DNA of 64,000 nucleotides from Prevotellaceae bacterium UBA2738 (GCA_002353585.1 DEJW01000005.1:20424-84423); one strand, 5' to 3'; shown: positions 1 through 9,194, counted from the first letter of the stretch. The notes: generated by a model from the letters alone, not told the origin. Made by a program: numbers and translations.

Positions 1-693
1 TTATTCACCTATTCTCTCGATATATTTGTCTATATCCTGAGCGGCAACACTATTGATATATTTAACCTTGATGTCCTTATATATCTTGAGGGCTTCATCT
101 TTCTTTCCCTGACTCTCCAGCAAGCGTGCTGCCTGAATGAGATATGTAGGAGAAAGAGAATTGTTCACACCATCCTCCACTTCGTCGTCAGCCATTTCTG
201 CAGCCTTCTTCAGTGTGCTGATAGCCTTATCTATATTGCCAGTGTTTGCATAAGCATTTCCTAATGCTGCTGTTACAGCAGGACTAATCATAGCATCACC
301 TTTAGTGGAAAACTCTTCCAAATACTTTACGGCATCCTGCCACTTACCCAACTGTGCGTATGCCAGTCCTGCATAAGCATTAGCAAGGTTTGCTGCATCA
401 GTGCCACCATAGTTTTCTGTTACTGCAATCAGTCCCTCAGTCTGTTTGTCACCTGTGAGTGCTTTCTGATACTCACCCTGAGCAAACAGATCCTGCGCCT
501 TAGCCAGCGCGGTAGAAGCTTTCTCCTCGCGAGGACCAGCGATGAATGTGTTGTAAACGATACAACCTGCAATCACAACGATTACAGCAACAACAGCAGC
601 GATTATCTGCTTGCGATACTTCAGGAAGAATGCCTCCTGATTGTTCAATTCTGGCTGCTCTGGTGCAGCGCCCATTTTATTTGATTTAGCCAT
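1..693 (-). CDS. TPR-repeat single-pass membrane protein
   Basis: 230 residues, complete: the stop codon is the first three bases of the window. A polar Asn/Glu-rich N-terminus (1-27) is followed by one hydrophobic segment at about 28-52 (IIAAVVAVIVVIAG). The rest consists of helical pairs of tetratricopeptide type (AYAGLAYAQLGKWQDA near 108-123, NAYANTGNIDKAIS near 146-159, LLESQGKKDEALKIYKDI near 193-210). The topology is a membrane anchor with a TPR domain outside the cytoplasm, as in YfgM-like proteins. TPRs bind other proteins; the partner cannot be read from the sequence. It has its own promoter at 725-756. Confidence is high for the architecture and low for any specific role. Confidence 0.85.
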   Translation of the reverse strand: MAKSNKMGAAPEQPELNNQEAFFLKYRKQIIAAVVAVIVVIAGCIVYNTFIAGPREEKASTALAKAQDLFAQGEYQKALTGDKQTEGLIAVTENYGGTDAANLANAYAGLAYAQLGKWQDAVKYLEEFSTKGDAMISPAVTAALGNAYANTGNIDKAISTLKKAAEMADDEVEDGVNNSLSPTYLIQAARLLESQGKKDEALKIYKDIKVKYINSVAAQDIDKYIERIGE

Positions 694-724
694 TATAAAT
701 TATGTTGATTTTCAATTTTAGGTG

Positions 725-756
725 CAAAGATACAAAAAAAACTTTATCCTAGCAAA
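725..756 (-). promoter_or_regulatory. Bacteroidota-type promoter of the TPR membrane protein
   Basis: Read on the minus strand, TATCTTTG (725-732) matches the -7 box TAnnTTTG, and TTTG (753-756) lies 20 bases upstream as the -33 box. The start codon follows about 32 bases downstream of the -7 box. Confidence 0.75.
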
Positions 757-770
757 TTATATAGCCAAAA

Positions 771-1532
771 TTATTCTGTAGTGTTGTTGTACGTCTGTTC
801 AAACCCACGAAGCAGGTTCACGTCTTTCTTTATCACAAAAACCTGACCGTCAGCTCCCTTAGCCTTCACCTGAACGTAATACACACCGTCTTTCACGTCT
901 TTTCCGTTATACTTGCCGTCCCATCCGTCATTAACATCACTCCATTCGTATAGTTTCTGTCCCCAGCGGTTGTATATGGCAGCATGAAATTCCACTATAC
1001 TCTGTACTTCCTTAGCCTTGTATTTTTCGTTGTAATCATCACCGTTAGGAGAAAAAGCATTGGGGAACACCAGTTTGCTGTCATAGGTTTTGACAGAGAA
1101 TATATGCTGGTTGGTTCTGTTATACTCAGGAGTAATATCTATTCTTTTTATATAGTCATCATATCCAACTTCCACGTATCCTACGTAGGCTATGCTGTCT
1201 GTGCCTGACGTGCGGAAAGTGAAATCAACTGGGTTGGTAGGATTCACCGCATCGGGAATCTCCATCTGTCCACCCTGTTTCCATCTTCTCCATCCTCCAT
1301 AGAATGTGGCATCGTCATAGTCTCTTGTCTCGCCCGTAGCATCTTGATACACCATTTTGACAGTCATCTTTGCCGTTATAGGTGCCGACCCCTCATAGTG
1401 CTGGTCTTTGGATGCTACTGGTTCGCCTGTTCCATCTGTTACTTCCCAGGTGAAAGAAAGGTATGGCTCAGAATCAGCCAATAAGGTAACTGGTGTGCTG
1501 ATGAGCAAAAATATAAATATGAGTTTGCGCAT
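771..1532 (-). CDS. Secreted protein with gliding-type (T9SS type B) C-terminal domain
   Basis: 253 residues. Residues 1-19 form a signal peptide (MRKLIFIFLLISTPVTLLA). The C-terminal ~100 residues are the gliding-motility-associated C-terminal domain used as a type IX secretion signal: NAFSPNGDDYNEKY near 157-170, then YNRWGQKLYEWSD and the WDGKYNGKDVKDGVYYV block. The middle (20-150) is a short beta-rich region of unknown function. The protein should be exported by Sec and then by the Por machinery and attached to the surface. It lies between two divergently read genes. The cargo domain is very small for this class, so it may be an adhesin fragment or a structural surface protein. Confidence 0.85.
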   Translation of the reverse strand: MRKLIFIFLLISTPVTLLADSEPYLSFTWEVTDGTGEPVASKDQHYEGSAPITAKMTVKMVYQDATGETRDYDDATFYGGWRRWKQGGQMEIPDAVNPTNPVDFTFRTSGTDSIAYVGYVEVGYDDYIKRIDITPEYNRTNQHIFSVKTYDSKLVFPNAFSPNGDDYNEKYKAKEVQSIVEFHAAIYNRWGQKLYEWSDVNDGWDGKYNGKDVKDGVYYVQVKAKGADGQVFVIKKDVNLLRGFEQTYNNTTE

Positions 1533-1605
1533 AAGAAACTAATTATTTTGTGGCAAAATTAGTAATAAATTTTGATTAACCTTCGCTTTTTTGAGAAAAA
1601 AGTTG

Positions 1606-1613
1606 TATTTTTG
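1606..1613 (+). promoter_or_regulatory. -7 promoter box upstream of the periplasmic-binding-like gene
   Basis: TATTTTTG fits TAnnTTTG 24 bases before the ATG at 1638. I could not find a TTTG box at the usual 17-23 base spacing, so only the -7 element is supported. Confidence 0.5.
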
Positions 1614-1637
1614 CACTTTGAAAACAAGATTTAATCT

Positions 1638-2741
1638 ATGGTAAAGAATTTTTTAATCTTTCTTACAACATTTTTGGTTGTAGCATCAGCAGCAATGGCA
1701 CAAGGGGTGCAACCCTCAGCCGCTACAGCCAAGAACTCCATAAACGTGGGTGTGATGCTGCCACTGCACGATATTGATGGTGACGGCCGCAGAATGACGG
1801 AATACTATCAGGGAATGCTGCTCGCAGTAAAAGAACTGAAGAAAGAGGGTATGAATATTAACGTACGCGCATGGAATCTGCCTATTGACGCAGACCCTCG
1901 TGCCACACTGCTGCAGGATGGTACCACCACATGCGACATTATCTTCACTCCACTCTACACTAAGCAGGTGAAGGTGTTGGGCGATTTCTGTCGTGCATAT
2001 AAGATAAAGATGGTTATTCCATTCTCTATAAATGGTAATGAAGTGGATAAGAACCCTCAGATTTATCAGGTATATCAGTCGCCAGACGAGATGTACACTA
2101 CTTCTATACAGAGAGTGGCTGAAGATTTCACTCAGTATCATCCTGTTTTCATAGATTGTAATGACACCACATCAAGGAAGGGTCCTTTTACCTTCGGACT
2201 GAGGAAAGTGTTGGAGGATAAGGGTGTACAGTATAACATTACAAACCTCCGTTCTTCAGAGGAAATGTTTGCCCGCTCTTTCTCTCTTACCCAACCTAAT
2301 CTCGTGATACTCAACACTGGACGTTCACCTGAAATGCGCATAGCACTTGAGAAACTTGATGCTCTTGTGAATGCCAATCGTAATGTTAGTATCACCCTTT
2401 TTGGCTATACCGAATGGCTTTTGTATGCAAAATTTAATAAAGAAAAATTTGCCAAGTATAACACCTACATCCCAACTAATTTCTATTACAACGAGATGTC
2501 AGGCAATACACAGCGTTTCGCTCAGAACTATCGTAATGCCTTCCATCATGACATGATGAATGCCCTACCCCATTTTGCTGCTACAGGCTATGACCATGCT
2601 ATGTATTTTATCGGAGGCAAGACACAGTGGATGCAGACTCCGTTGAAATTTATCAAGACCCATAATGGTGGTTATCGTAACAAGGCATTTATGCTTATTC
2701 ACTACAAACAAGATGGAGGTATAGATGCGTTACAATATTAA
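1638..2741 (+). CDS. Periplasmic-binding-protein-like (type I fold) exported protein
   Basis: 367 residues with a signal peptide (residues 1-21, ending VASAAMAQ). The body resembles the type I periplasmic-binding fold of branched-chain amino-acid receptors: an opening strand INVGVMLPLHDIDGDGRRM, a long helix with YYQGMLLAVKEL, the segment CDIIFTPLYTKQVKVLGDF, and PNLVILNTGRSPEM. In Bacteroidota this fold occurs in exported proteins, sometimes with LysM domains; no LysM is visible here. The next gene starts 17 bases before this one ends, so the two are translationally coupled. The ligand is unknown, and no transport permease or ATPase lies nearby, which argues against a classical ABC importer. 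Confidence 0.75.
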   Translation: MVKNFLIFLTTFLVVASAAMAQGVQPSAATAKNSINVGVMLPLHDIDGDGRRMTEYYQGMLLAVKELKKEGMNINVRAWNLPIDADPRATLLQDGTTTCDIIFTPLYTKQVKVLGDFCRAYKIKMVIPFSINGNEVDKNPQIYQVYQSPDEMYTTSIQRVAEDFTQYHPVFIDCNDTTSRKGPFTFGLRKVLEDKGVQYNITNLRSSEEMFARSFSLTQPNLVILNTGRSPEMRIALEKLDALVNANRNVSITLFGYTEWLLYAKFNKEKFAKYNTYIPTNFYYNEMSGNTQRFAQNYRNAFHHDMMNALPHFAATGYDHAMYFIGGKTQWMQTPLKFIKTHNGGYRNKAFMLIHYKQDGGIDALQY

Positions 2742-3492
2742 ATATCTCCTTTCCGCACTTTTTGTTTTCCTTGCCTTCTCAGTACAGAGCGCAAGAGGTC
2801 AGGTGGGTGACTATCGTCACGTGTGGGCTATAGGCGTTAGCGGCGGTGTGGCTCTTAACAGTATAGGCTTCACCCCAGAGGTGTCGCAGAATATGCATAA
2901 TGGCTACTCATTTGGTATCACTGCACGATATACCAGCGAGAAGTACTTCTCTACTATCTGCTCCATACAGACCGAAGTGAATATTTCACAATTGGGTTGG
3001 AAAGAAGATATCAAAACACTCAGTGGTGGCGATGTTATAAACCCTGAGACTGGAGTTGCTGAACAATATAAGCGTGACATTACCTACTTACAGATTCCTA
3101 TTATGGCTCACCTTGCCTGGGGCAAGGAGAAAAATGGCATCAATGCCTTCATCAATGCCGGTCCGCAGTTGGGCTTTTTCCTTAGTGAAAAAACAACTAA
3201 GAATTACAACAAACCATACACCAAGGATAATTTCCCTGATTATGTAGGCGGAGAAGAGCGTGTGAGCGTCGAGGTGGCACAGGAGGATATGCCCATAGAG
3301 CGTAAGTTTGACTACGGCATCGCTGTGGGCGGTGGCATAGAATGGGATATCCGTCGCATCGGAAGATTCTCTCTTGAAGGACGCTATTACATAGGATTGG
3401 GTAATATCTATGATGATTCTAAGAAAGACGAGTTTGGCAAATCCAATCATGGTACCATATTCGTCAAACTGGCATACCTGAAAGACCTCTGA
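2725..3492 (+). CDS. PorT-family outer-membrane beta-barrel protein
   Basis: 255 residues. Signal peptide 1-25 (LLSALFVFLAFSVQSARG). The rest is alternating beta strands typical of a small eight-stranded barrel: WAIGVSGGVALNSIGF, YSFGITARYTSEKYF, QIPIMAHLAWG, NAFINAGPQLGFFLSE, FDYGIAVGGGIEWDI, FSLEGRYYIGLGNIYD, and it ends in FVKLAYLKDL. This layout is that of the PorT / outer-membrane beta-barrel family in Bacteroidota. PorT itself takes part in type IX secretion, but many paralogues do not, so I do not give the symbol. It overlaps the preceding gene by 17 bases and precedes uvrA by 16. Confidence 0.75.
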   Translation: MRYNIKYLLSALFVFLAFSVQSARGQVGDYRHVWAIGVSGGVALNSIGFTPEVSQNMHNGYSFGITARYTSEKYFSTICSIQTEVNISQLGWKEDIKTLSGGDVINPETGVAEQYKRDITYLQIPIMAHLAWGKEKNGINAFINAGPQLGFFLSEKTTKNYNKPYTKDNFPDYVGGEERVSVEVAQEDMPIERKFDYGIAVGGGIEWDIRRIGRFSLEGRYYIGLGNIYDDSKKDEFGKSNHGTIFVKLAYLKDL

Positions 3493-3508
3493 ATACCTTA
3501 ACTTAATT

Positions 3509-6085
3509 TTGGACGAACTTGAATTCATAAATGTATGGGGGGCAAGAACGCACAACCTCAAGAATGTTGATGTGCAAATCCCTCGCAACAGCCTGACTGT
3601 CATCACTGGACTATCAGGCTCTGGCAAGTCGTCGCTGGCTTTCGACACCATACTGGCTGAGGGTCAACGTAGGTATATTGAGACCTTCTCTGCCTACGCC
3701 AGGAATTTTCTTGGGGGTATGGAGCGTCCTGATGTTGACAAGATAACAGGACTTTCGCCAGTCATCTCCATCGAACAGAAGACCACCAACAAGAATCCCC
3801 GTTCTACTGTGGGCACCACCACCGAGGTGTACGACTACCTTCGTCTTCTCTTTGCCCGTGCAGGAACAGCCTACAGCTGGGCTACAGGTGAGAAGATGGT
3901 GAAATATACTGAGGAACAGCTGGCTGACATGATTGAGGAGAAGTATGCAGGTAAGGGCATATACATCCTCGCCCCCTTGGTCAGAAACAGAAAAGGTCAC
4001 TATAGGGAACTCTTTGAACAGATGATAAAAAAAGGTTTCCTTCAGGTGCGTATTGATGAAGAACTGCAAGACCTTGTCTCAGGCATGAAGCTCGACAGGT
4101 ACAAGAACCACAACATCGAGGTTGTGATAGACAAGTTCAAGGTGCAGAATAACGAAGACGACAAGGGTAAGGCTAACCGTTTGAGAAAGAGCATAGAAGT
4201 TGCTATGCGCCAAGGTGACGGACTCATTATGATAATGGAAAAGGACTCTAAGGAAGCCAAGTATTTCTCTAAACGCCTTATGTGTCCTACAACGGGAATG
4301 GCTTACAAAGACCCAGCCCCAAACATCTTCTCTTTCAATTCTCCTGAGGGTGCCTGTCCTTACTGCAAAGGACTTGGTGTAGTGGATATGAATGATCCAT
4401 TGGCAACTATAGATTATCAAGAGGATATCTCTCCTGCTAAGGCTAAGGATGATGAGGACAGTGACACCACATACACTCTATGTCCAGCTTGTAACGGTGC
4501 CCGTCTGAGTCAGGAGTCGCTATCCTACAAGATTTGGGATAAGAATATCTCCGAACTCTCTAATATGGATATCGACGAACTGAACGACTGGCTCTACGAG
4601 GCTCCTAAGCACATGGAGAATAAGGAGAAAAAGATATCAGAAGAAATCCTCAAGGAGATACATACACGCTTGCAGTTTATGCTTGATGTGGGACTGCATT
4701 ACATTTCTCTTAGTCGCCCTTCTGTTTCACTCTCTGGTGGCGAAAACCAGCGCATTCGTCTTGCCACACAGATAGGTTCTCAACTGGTCAACGTGCTATA
4801 TATCCTTGACGAGCCTTCTATAGGTTTGCATCAGCGTGATAATGAACGTCTTATCAACTCCCTTAAACAGTTACGCGACCTTGGCAACACCATCATCGTT
4901 GTTGAGCATGATGAGGATATGATGCGTAATGCCGACTACGTGGTTGACATAGGTCCTGGAGCAGGCAGAAAGGGTGGTTATGTGGTGTTTCAGGGTACTC
5001 CCGCCACATTGTTAAAATCTGACACCCTCACTGCATCCTATCTTAATAAGAAAAAGAGCATAGAACTGCCCCCAGAGCGTCGCAAAGGTAATGGCAAAAG
5101 TATAAGCATTCATGGGGCAAGCGGCAATAATCTGAAGCATGTCGATGTTACCTTCCCTTTAGGCAAACTTATTGTGGTGACAGGTGTCAGTGGTTCTGGC
5201 AAATCTACTCTCATAAATGAAACTCTCCACCCTATCCTCGCCCAGCAGCTGTATAAGTCGCTCAAGCAGCCTATGCCATACGATAGTGTTGAGGGTATAG
5301 AGAATATTGATAAAGTGGTGTGTGTGGATCAGAGTCCCATAGGCAGAACTCCACGCTCTAATCCTGCCACCTACACAGGTGTATTCTCTGATATCAGGTC
5401 GCTCTTTGTCAACCTGCCAGAGGCAAAGATAAGAGGTTATAAACCTGGACGTTTCTCTTTTAATGTGAAGGGAGGCAGATGTGAAACCTGCGGAGGCAAC
5501 GGCTATCGCACTCTTGAGATGAATTTCCTGCCCGATGTGTATGTGCCTTGTGAGGTGTGTCAGGGCAGGCGCTATAATCGTGAAACTCTCGAAGTGAGGT
5601 ATAAGGGAAAGAGCATTTCAGATGTGCTCGATATGACCATCAATCAGGCTGTAGAATTCTTTGAAGCGATACCTAAGATTCGTCAGAAACTCAAGACGTT
5701 ACAAGATGTAGGTTTAGGCTATATTAAGGTGGGTCAGTCATGTAATACACTCTCTGGTGGTGAGAGTCAGCGAGTGAAGCTCGCCACCGAACTGTCTAAA
5801 CGTGATACAGGCAAGACATTCTACATTCTCGACGAACCCACCACAGGTTTGCATTTTGAAGACATTAGGGTGCTAATGCTTATTCTTCAACGACTCGTAG
5901 ATAAGGGCAATACCGTATTGATTATTGAACACAACCTTGATGTAATAAAACTTGCCGACCATATAATTGATATGGGACCAGAAGGCGGTCGTGGTGGCGG
6001 ACAGGTTGTTGTGACAGGCACTCCAGAGGAGGTGGCACGATGCAAAGCCAGTAAGACATCAAGATTTCTCAAACCACTTCTTTGA
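3509..6085 (+). CDS. uvrA: UvrABC excinuclease subunit A (short form)
   Basis: 858 residues with a TTG start. It is the damage-recognition ATPase of nucleotide excision repair. Walker A motifs lie near residues 34-42 (GLSGSGKSS) and 560-570 (GVSGSGKST). The two ABC signatures are SVSLSGGENQRIRLATQ and CNTLSGGESQRVKLATE, each followed by a Walker B ILDEP. The C-terminal zinc module CETC...CEVC is intact. The first zinc module is not: the pair normally reading CPxCG is CPTTG (near 258-262), while CPYC about 20 residues on remains. The segment between that module and CPACNGARL is about 80 residues shorter than in E. coli UvrA, as I recall it. This could be one of two UvrA paralogues. It follows the PorT-like gene by 16 bases. 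Confidence 0.93.
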   Translation: MDELEFINVWGARTHNLKNVDVQIPRNSLTVITGLSGSGKSSLAFDTILAEGQRRYIETFSAYARNFLGGMERPDVDKITGLSPVISIEQKTTNKNPRSTVGTTTEVYDYLRLLFARAGTAYSWATGEKMVKYTEEQLADMIEEKYAGKGIYILAPLVRNRKGHYRELFEQMIKKGFLQVRIDEELQDLVSGMKLDRYKNHNIEVVIDKFKVQNNEDDKGKANRLRKSIEVAMRQGDGLIMIMEKDSKEAKYFSKRLMCPTTGMAYKDPAPNIFSFNSPEGACPYCKGLGVVDMNDPLATIDYQEDISPAKAKDDEDSDTTYTLCPACNGARLSQESLSYKIWDKNISELSNMDIDELNDWLYEAPKHMENKEKKISEEILKEIHTRLQFMLDVGLHYISLSRPSVSLSGGENQRIRLATQIGSQLVNVLYILDEPSIGLHQRDNERLINSLKQLRDLGNTIIVVEHDEDMMRNADYVVDIGPGAGRKGGYVVFQGTPATLLKSDTLTASYLNKKKSIELPPERRKGNGKSISIHGASGNNLKHVDVTFPLGKLIVVTGVSGSGKSTLINETLHPILAQQLYKSLKQPMPYDSVEGIENIDKVVCVDQSPIGRTPRSNPATYTGVFSDIRSLFVNLPEAKIRGYKPGRFSFNVKGGRCETCGGNGYRTLEMNFLPDVYVPCEVCQGRRYNRETLEVRYKGKSISDVLDMTINQAVEFFEAIPKIRQKLKTLQDVGLGYIKVGQSCNTLSGGESQRVKLATELSKRDTGKTFYILDEPTTGLHFEDIRVLMLILQRLVDKGNTVLIIEHNLDVIKLADHIIDMGPEGGRGGGQVVVTGTPEEVARCKASKTSRFLKPLL

Positions 6086-6152
6086 ATCTTACAACCGCTC
6101 CACGTGCGTAAATAAAATAGGTGCAAAATTTGTCTGTTTGACAATTTATTAT

Positions 6153-6160
6153 TACCTTTG
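6153..6160 (+). promoter_or_regulatory. -7 promoter box upstream of lpxK
   Basis: TACCTTTG matches TAnnTTTG. Transcription would begin near 6166, which leaves almost no leader for the in-frame TTG at 6175 and a 23-base leader for the ATG at 6190. It therefore favours the ATG. No well-placed TTTG -33 box is seen. Confidence 0.55.
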
Positions 6161-6189
6161 TCCGTGAATTTCTATTGAATCAGCATTCC

Positions 6190-7431
6190 ATGGAGGGTGA
6201 TCATATAACTATCAATCGCTGGCTAATCCCTTTCTCTTGGCTCTATGGCTTAGGTGTTGGGATAAGAAATCTTCTTTTCGATACAGAGGTGTTGAAAAGC
6301 AGAAAATTCTCTGTACCAGTAATTTCGGTTGGCAACATCACCGTAGGCGGTTCAGGCAAGACACCACACGTGGAATACCTCGTGAAGTTGTTACATAACA
6401 GAGTGAAAACGGCAGTTCTCTCCAGAGGTTACAAACGTAAGTCTAAAGGTTTTTTTTTAGCCGACGACAATACCAAGATGGAACAGATAGGTGACGAGCC
6501 TTATCAGATTCATAAGAAATTTCCCAATGTCTATGTGGCTGTTGACCCCAACCGTTGTCATGGTATCGACACCTTGCTTGCCACCCCTCAGACGAGTGGT
6601 CTTGATGTAGTGTTGCTCGATGATGCCTTTCAGCATCGTTACGTGAAGCCTGGCATAAACATCCTGCTGACTGATTATCACCGCATAATTACAGATGACA
6701 TCCTTTTACCTGCTGGCAGACTGCGTGAACCCGTAAATGGCAAGGACAGGGCCGACATCGTGATAGTCACTAAGTGTCCTACCGAGATGAAGCCTATGAC
6801 CTATCGTGTGCTTCAGCGCAATATGAATCTCTTTCCTTACCAGCATCTCTTCTTCACTACACTCAACTATTGTCCTCTGCAGCCTGTATTCCCTGAGGCA
6901 AACTACATACCTGCTATCGACTTTAATGTCAAGCCGTCTGAGGATGACGCACTACCCCTACCCCATGCCTTGCTTATTACTGGCATAGCATCACCTCGTC
7001 AGATGCTTGAAGACATCAAACCCTATTGCAAATCCATAACCCACATATCCTTTGCTGACCATCATAACTTCACGCCTTCTGATGCAGAGTCTATCAACTT
7101 TGCATACAAGATGATGCCAAAGCCTGGTATCATTATCACAACAGAGAAGGATGCTGTGAGAATGACAGACCTCAAAGGACTTTCAACCAAAGTGAGAGAA
7201 AACCTCTATTACCTGCCTATAGATATTAAGTTCTTGCAGGATGATGGAGAGAAGTTTAACCAATTGATTCTAGACTATGTACGGAAAAATTCAAGAAACA
7301 ACATCCTGGCTCAAGCAACAAATACAGTTGCAAGCCCCAACAGCCTCCCTACCTCAAATAGCAATAATACTGGGAACGGGTTTGGGAACACTGGCAGAGC
7401 AAATAGAGACCTCTTTGGAAATCCCGTATAA
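6190..7431 (+). CDS. lpxK: Tetraacyldisaccharide 4'-kinase (lipid A synthesis)
   Basis: 413 residues from the ATG at 6190; an in-frame TTG at 6175 would add five. LpxK phosphorylates the 4' position of the lipid A disaccharide at the inner membrane. The Walker A motif GGSGKTPHVEYL sits near residues 53-64 after a hydrophobic, membrane-facing N-terminal helix (LIPFSWLYGLGVGIRNLLF). Other conserved blocks are LSRGYKRKSKGF, IGDEPYQIHKKFP, VLLDDAFQHRYV and ITTEKDAVRM. The family normally ends near YVRKNSRN. Here the frame runs on for about 40 low-complexity Asn/Ser/Thr residues that are read out of frame through the start of punA, a 155-base overlap. The tail looks like read-through rather than a domain. 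Confidence 0.93.
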   Translation: MEGDHITINRWLIPFSWLYGLGVGIRNLLFDTEVLKSRKFSVPVISVGNITVGGSGKTPHVEYLVKLLHNRVKTAVLSRGYKRKSKGFFLADDNTKMEQIGDEPYQIHKKFPNVYVAVDPNRCHGIDTLLATPQTSGLDVVLLDDAFQHRYVKPGINILLTDYHRIITDDILLPAGRLREPVNGKDRADIVIVTKCPTEMKPMTYRVLQRNMNLFPYQHLFFTTLNYCPLQPVFPEANYIPAIDFNVKPSEDDALPLPHALLITGIASPRQMLEDIKPYCKSITHISFADHHNFTPSDAESINFAYKMMPKPGIIITTEKDAVRMTDLKGLSTKVRENLYYLPIDIKFLQDDGEKFNQLILDYVRKNSRNNILAQATNTVASPNSLPTSNSNNTGNGFGNTGRANRDLFGNPV

Positions 7432-8110
7432 GGATATCCCTAATTTTCCTGTCTCTACCGTTGAGGGACACGATGGCAAACTCATCTTCGGACGTTTGGG
7501 AGGTAAGGAAATCCTTGCCATGAAGGGACGCTTTCATTATTACGAAGGCTACTCTATGAAGGAGGTCACCTTCCCTGTCCGTGTTATGTATGAGTTGGGC
7601 ATCAATGTACTCTTCGTCAGCAACGCAGCAGGCGGAGCCAATGCTTCATTTAGGGTTGGCGACCTTATGATTATTACCGACCACATCAATGGTTTCCCTG
7701 ACAATCCGCTCAGGGGTGCTAATATCCCTACTGGTCCGCGCTTCCCCGATATGCATGATGCATATAACCCAGAGTATGTTGCCCTCGCTGATTCTATAGC
7801 CGAGGAACATAACATGCGTCTGGTTCATGGCACTTATTATGGCACTCAAGGTCCGTCTTACGAGACTCCAGCCGAATACAAGGCTTTCCACCTGTTGGGA
7901 GCCGATGCTGTGGGTATGAGTACCGTTCCTGAGGTTATCGTTGCCCGCCATTGTGGCATTAAGGTCTTTGGCGTGTCTGTAATAACCAATATGGGCATAT
8001 CTGATGAAGCTGAGATAGCCACCCACGAAGAAGTGCAGGAGGTGGGAAATAGCGTACAGCCTCGCATGACCCTCCTCATAACACAGATGTTGGAAAAAAT
8101 AGAATTATAA
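7277..8110 (+). CDS. punA: Purine-nucleoside phosphorylase
   Basis: 277 residues, a normal length for the trimeric PNP family. It cleaves purine nucleosides with phosphate to the free base and ribose 1-phosphate for salvage. Visible family blocks: IAIILGTGLGTLA (phosphate loop), VEGHDGKLIFGRLGG, KGRFHYYEGYSMKEVTFPVR, VSNAAGGANASFRVGDLMII, YGTQGPSYETPAEY, GADAVGMSTVPEVIVARHCG and the base-binding VITNMGIS. The N-terminal helix (MYGKIQETTSWLKQQI) belongs to the family, so the ATG at 7277 inside the lpxK frame is probably the true start despite the 155-base overlap. thiL follows 37 bases later, in a cofactor and salvage run. Confidence 0.95.
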   Translation: MYGKIQETTSWLKQQIQLQAPTASLPQIAIILGTGLGTLAEQIETSLEIPYKDIPNFPVSTVEGHDGKLIFGRLGGKEILAMKGRFHYYEGYSMKEVTFPVRVMYELGINVLFVSNAAGGANASFRVGDLMIITDHINGFPDNPLRGANIPTGPRFPDMHDAYNPEYVALADSIAEEHNMRLVHGTYYGTQGPSYETPAEYKAFHLLGADAVGMSTVPEVIVARHCGIKVFGVSVITNMGISDEAEIATHEEVQEVGNSVQPRMTLLITQMLEKIEL

Positions 8111-8147
8111 TGCATTCTTCACTCTTTATTCTTCATTATAAAATCAC

Positions 8148-9194
8148 ATGGAAATAGCCAAGTTAGGAGAATTCGGTCTGATAGACCACCTTACAAAAGA
8201 CATACAACCCAAGAACCCATCAACCATCAAGGGCGTTGGTGACGATTGTGCCGTATTGCATTTTGCCGATACCGAGACCCTTGTAACATCTGATATGCTG
8301 ATGGAGGGCATACACTTCGACCTTACCTATGTTGACATGAAGCACTTAGGCTATAAGTCGGCTATGGTCAATATCAGCGACATATTCGCTATGGGCGGTT
8401 CGCCAAAGCAGATTGTGGTCTCTCTTGCCATATCCAAGCGCTTTCAGGTTGAGGATATACAGGACTTTTACGACGGACTGAAGATGGCTTGCGACAAGTG
8501 GCAGGTTGACATCGTTGGAGGCGATACCACCTCGTCAAAGACTGGTCTCGCTATCTCTATCACCTGCATAGGTGAGGCTAAGAAGGAAGACATCATCTAT
8601 CGTGATGGTGCCAAGGACACCGATTTGATTTGCGTCTCTGGCGACCTTGGAGCAGCTTATATGGGACTGCAGTTGCTCGAACGCGAGAAGAATGTTTATT
8701 ACCAGCAGTTGCAGGAAGGCAAACTGAGCAAGGATGAGCCTTGGAATCCAGACTTTGCAGGCAAGGAGTACCTTATTCAGCGCCAGTTGCAGACTGAGGC
8801 TCGTGGCGATATTATCAAGAAGCTGCGTGAGTCAGGTATCCGTCCTACCTCTATGATGGATATCTCTGACGGCTTGTCTTCTGAGCTTCACCACATCTGC
8901 AAGCAGTCGGGCACAGGATGCCGAGTGTATGAAAACACCCTGCCTATAGACTATCAGACGGCTCTGATGGCTGAGGAACTCAATATGAATGTCACCACAT
9001 GTGCACTTAACGGAGGTGAAGACTACGAATTGCTCTTCACCTGCCCTATCGGCGATAATGACAAACTCCAGAGTATGGAGGGTATAAAGGTGATAGGCTA
9101 TATGACCAAACCCGACTTCGGACTCAAGCTCATAGCTCGTGACGGAGGCGAGTTTGAACTCCTTGCTCAGGGATGGAACCATGCGAGAGATTAA
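8148..9194 (+). CDS. thiL: Thiamine-monophosphate kinase
   Basis: 348 residues. ThiL uses ATP to convert thiamine phosphate to thiamine diphosphate, the active cofactor. Family signatures in order: LGEFGLIDHL at the N-terminus, IKGVGDDCAVL (Mg/ATP acidic loop), TSDMLMEGIHFD, HLGYKSAMVNISDIFAMGG, VDIVGGDTTSS, SGDLGAAYMGLQLLER, and MMDISDGLSSELHHI with LNGGEDYELLFTCP near the C-terminus. All the acidic metal ligands of the AIR-synthase-like fold are present. The spacer to punA contains short T/C-rich repeats but no terminator. Confidence 0.96.
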   Translation: MEIAKLGEFGLIDHLTKDIQPKNPSTIKGVGDDCAVLHFADTETLVTSDMLMEGIHFDLTYVDMKHLGYKSAMVNISDIFAMGGSPKQIVVSLAISKRFQVEDIQDFYDGLKMACDKWQVDIVGGDTTSSKTGLAISITCIGEAKKEDIIYRDGAKDTDLICVSGDLGAAYMGLQLLEREKNVYYQQLQEGKLSKDEPWNPDFAGKEYLIQRQLQTEARGDIIKKLRESGIRPTSMMDISDGLSSELHHICKQSGTGCRVYENTLPIDYQTALMAEELNMNVTTCALNGGEDYELLFTCPIGDNDKLQSMEGIKVIGYMTKPDFGLKLIARDGGEFELLAQGWNHARD

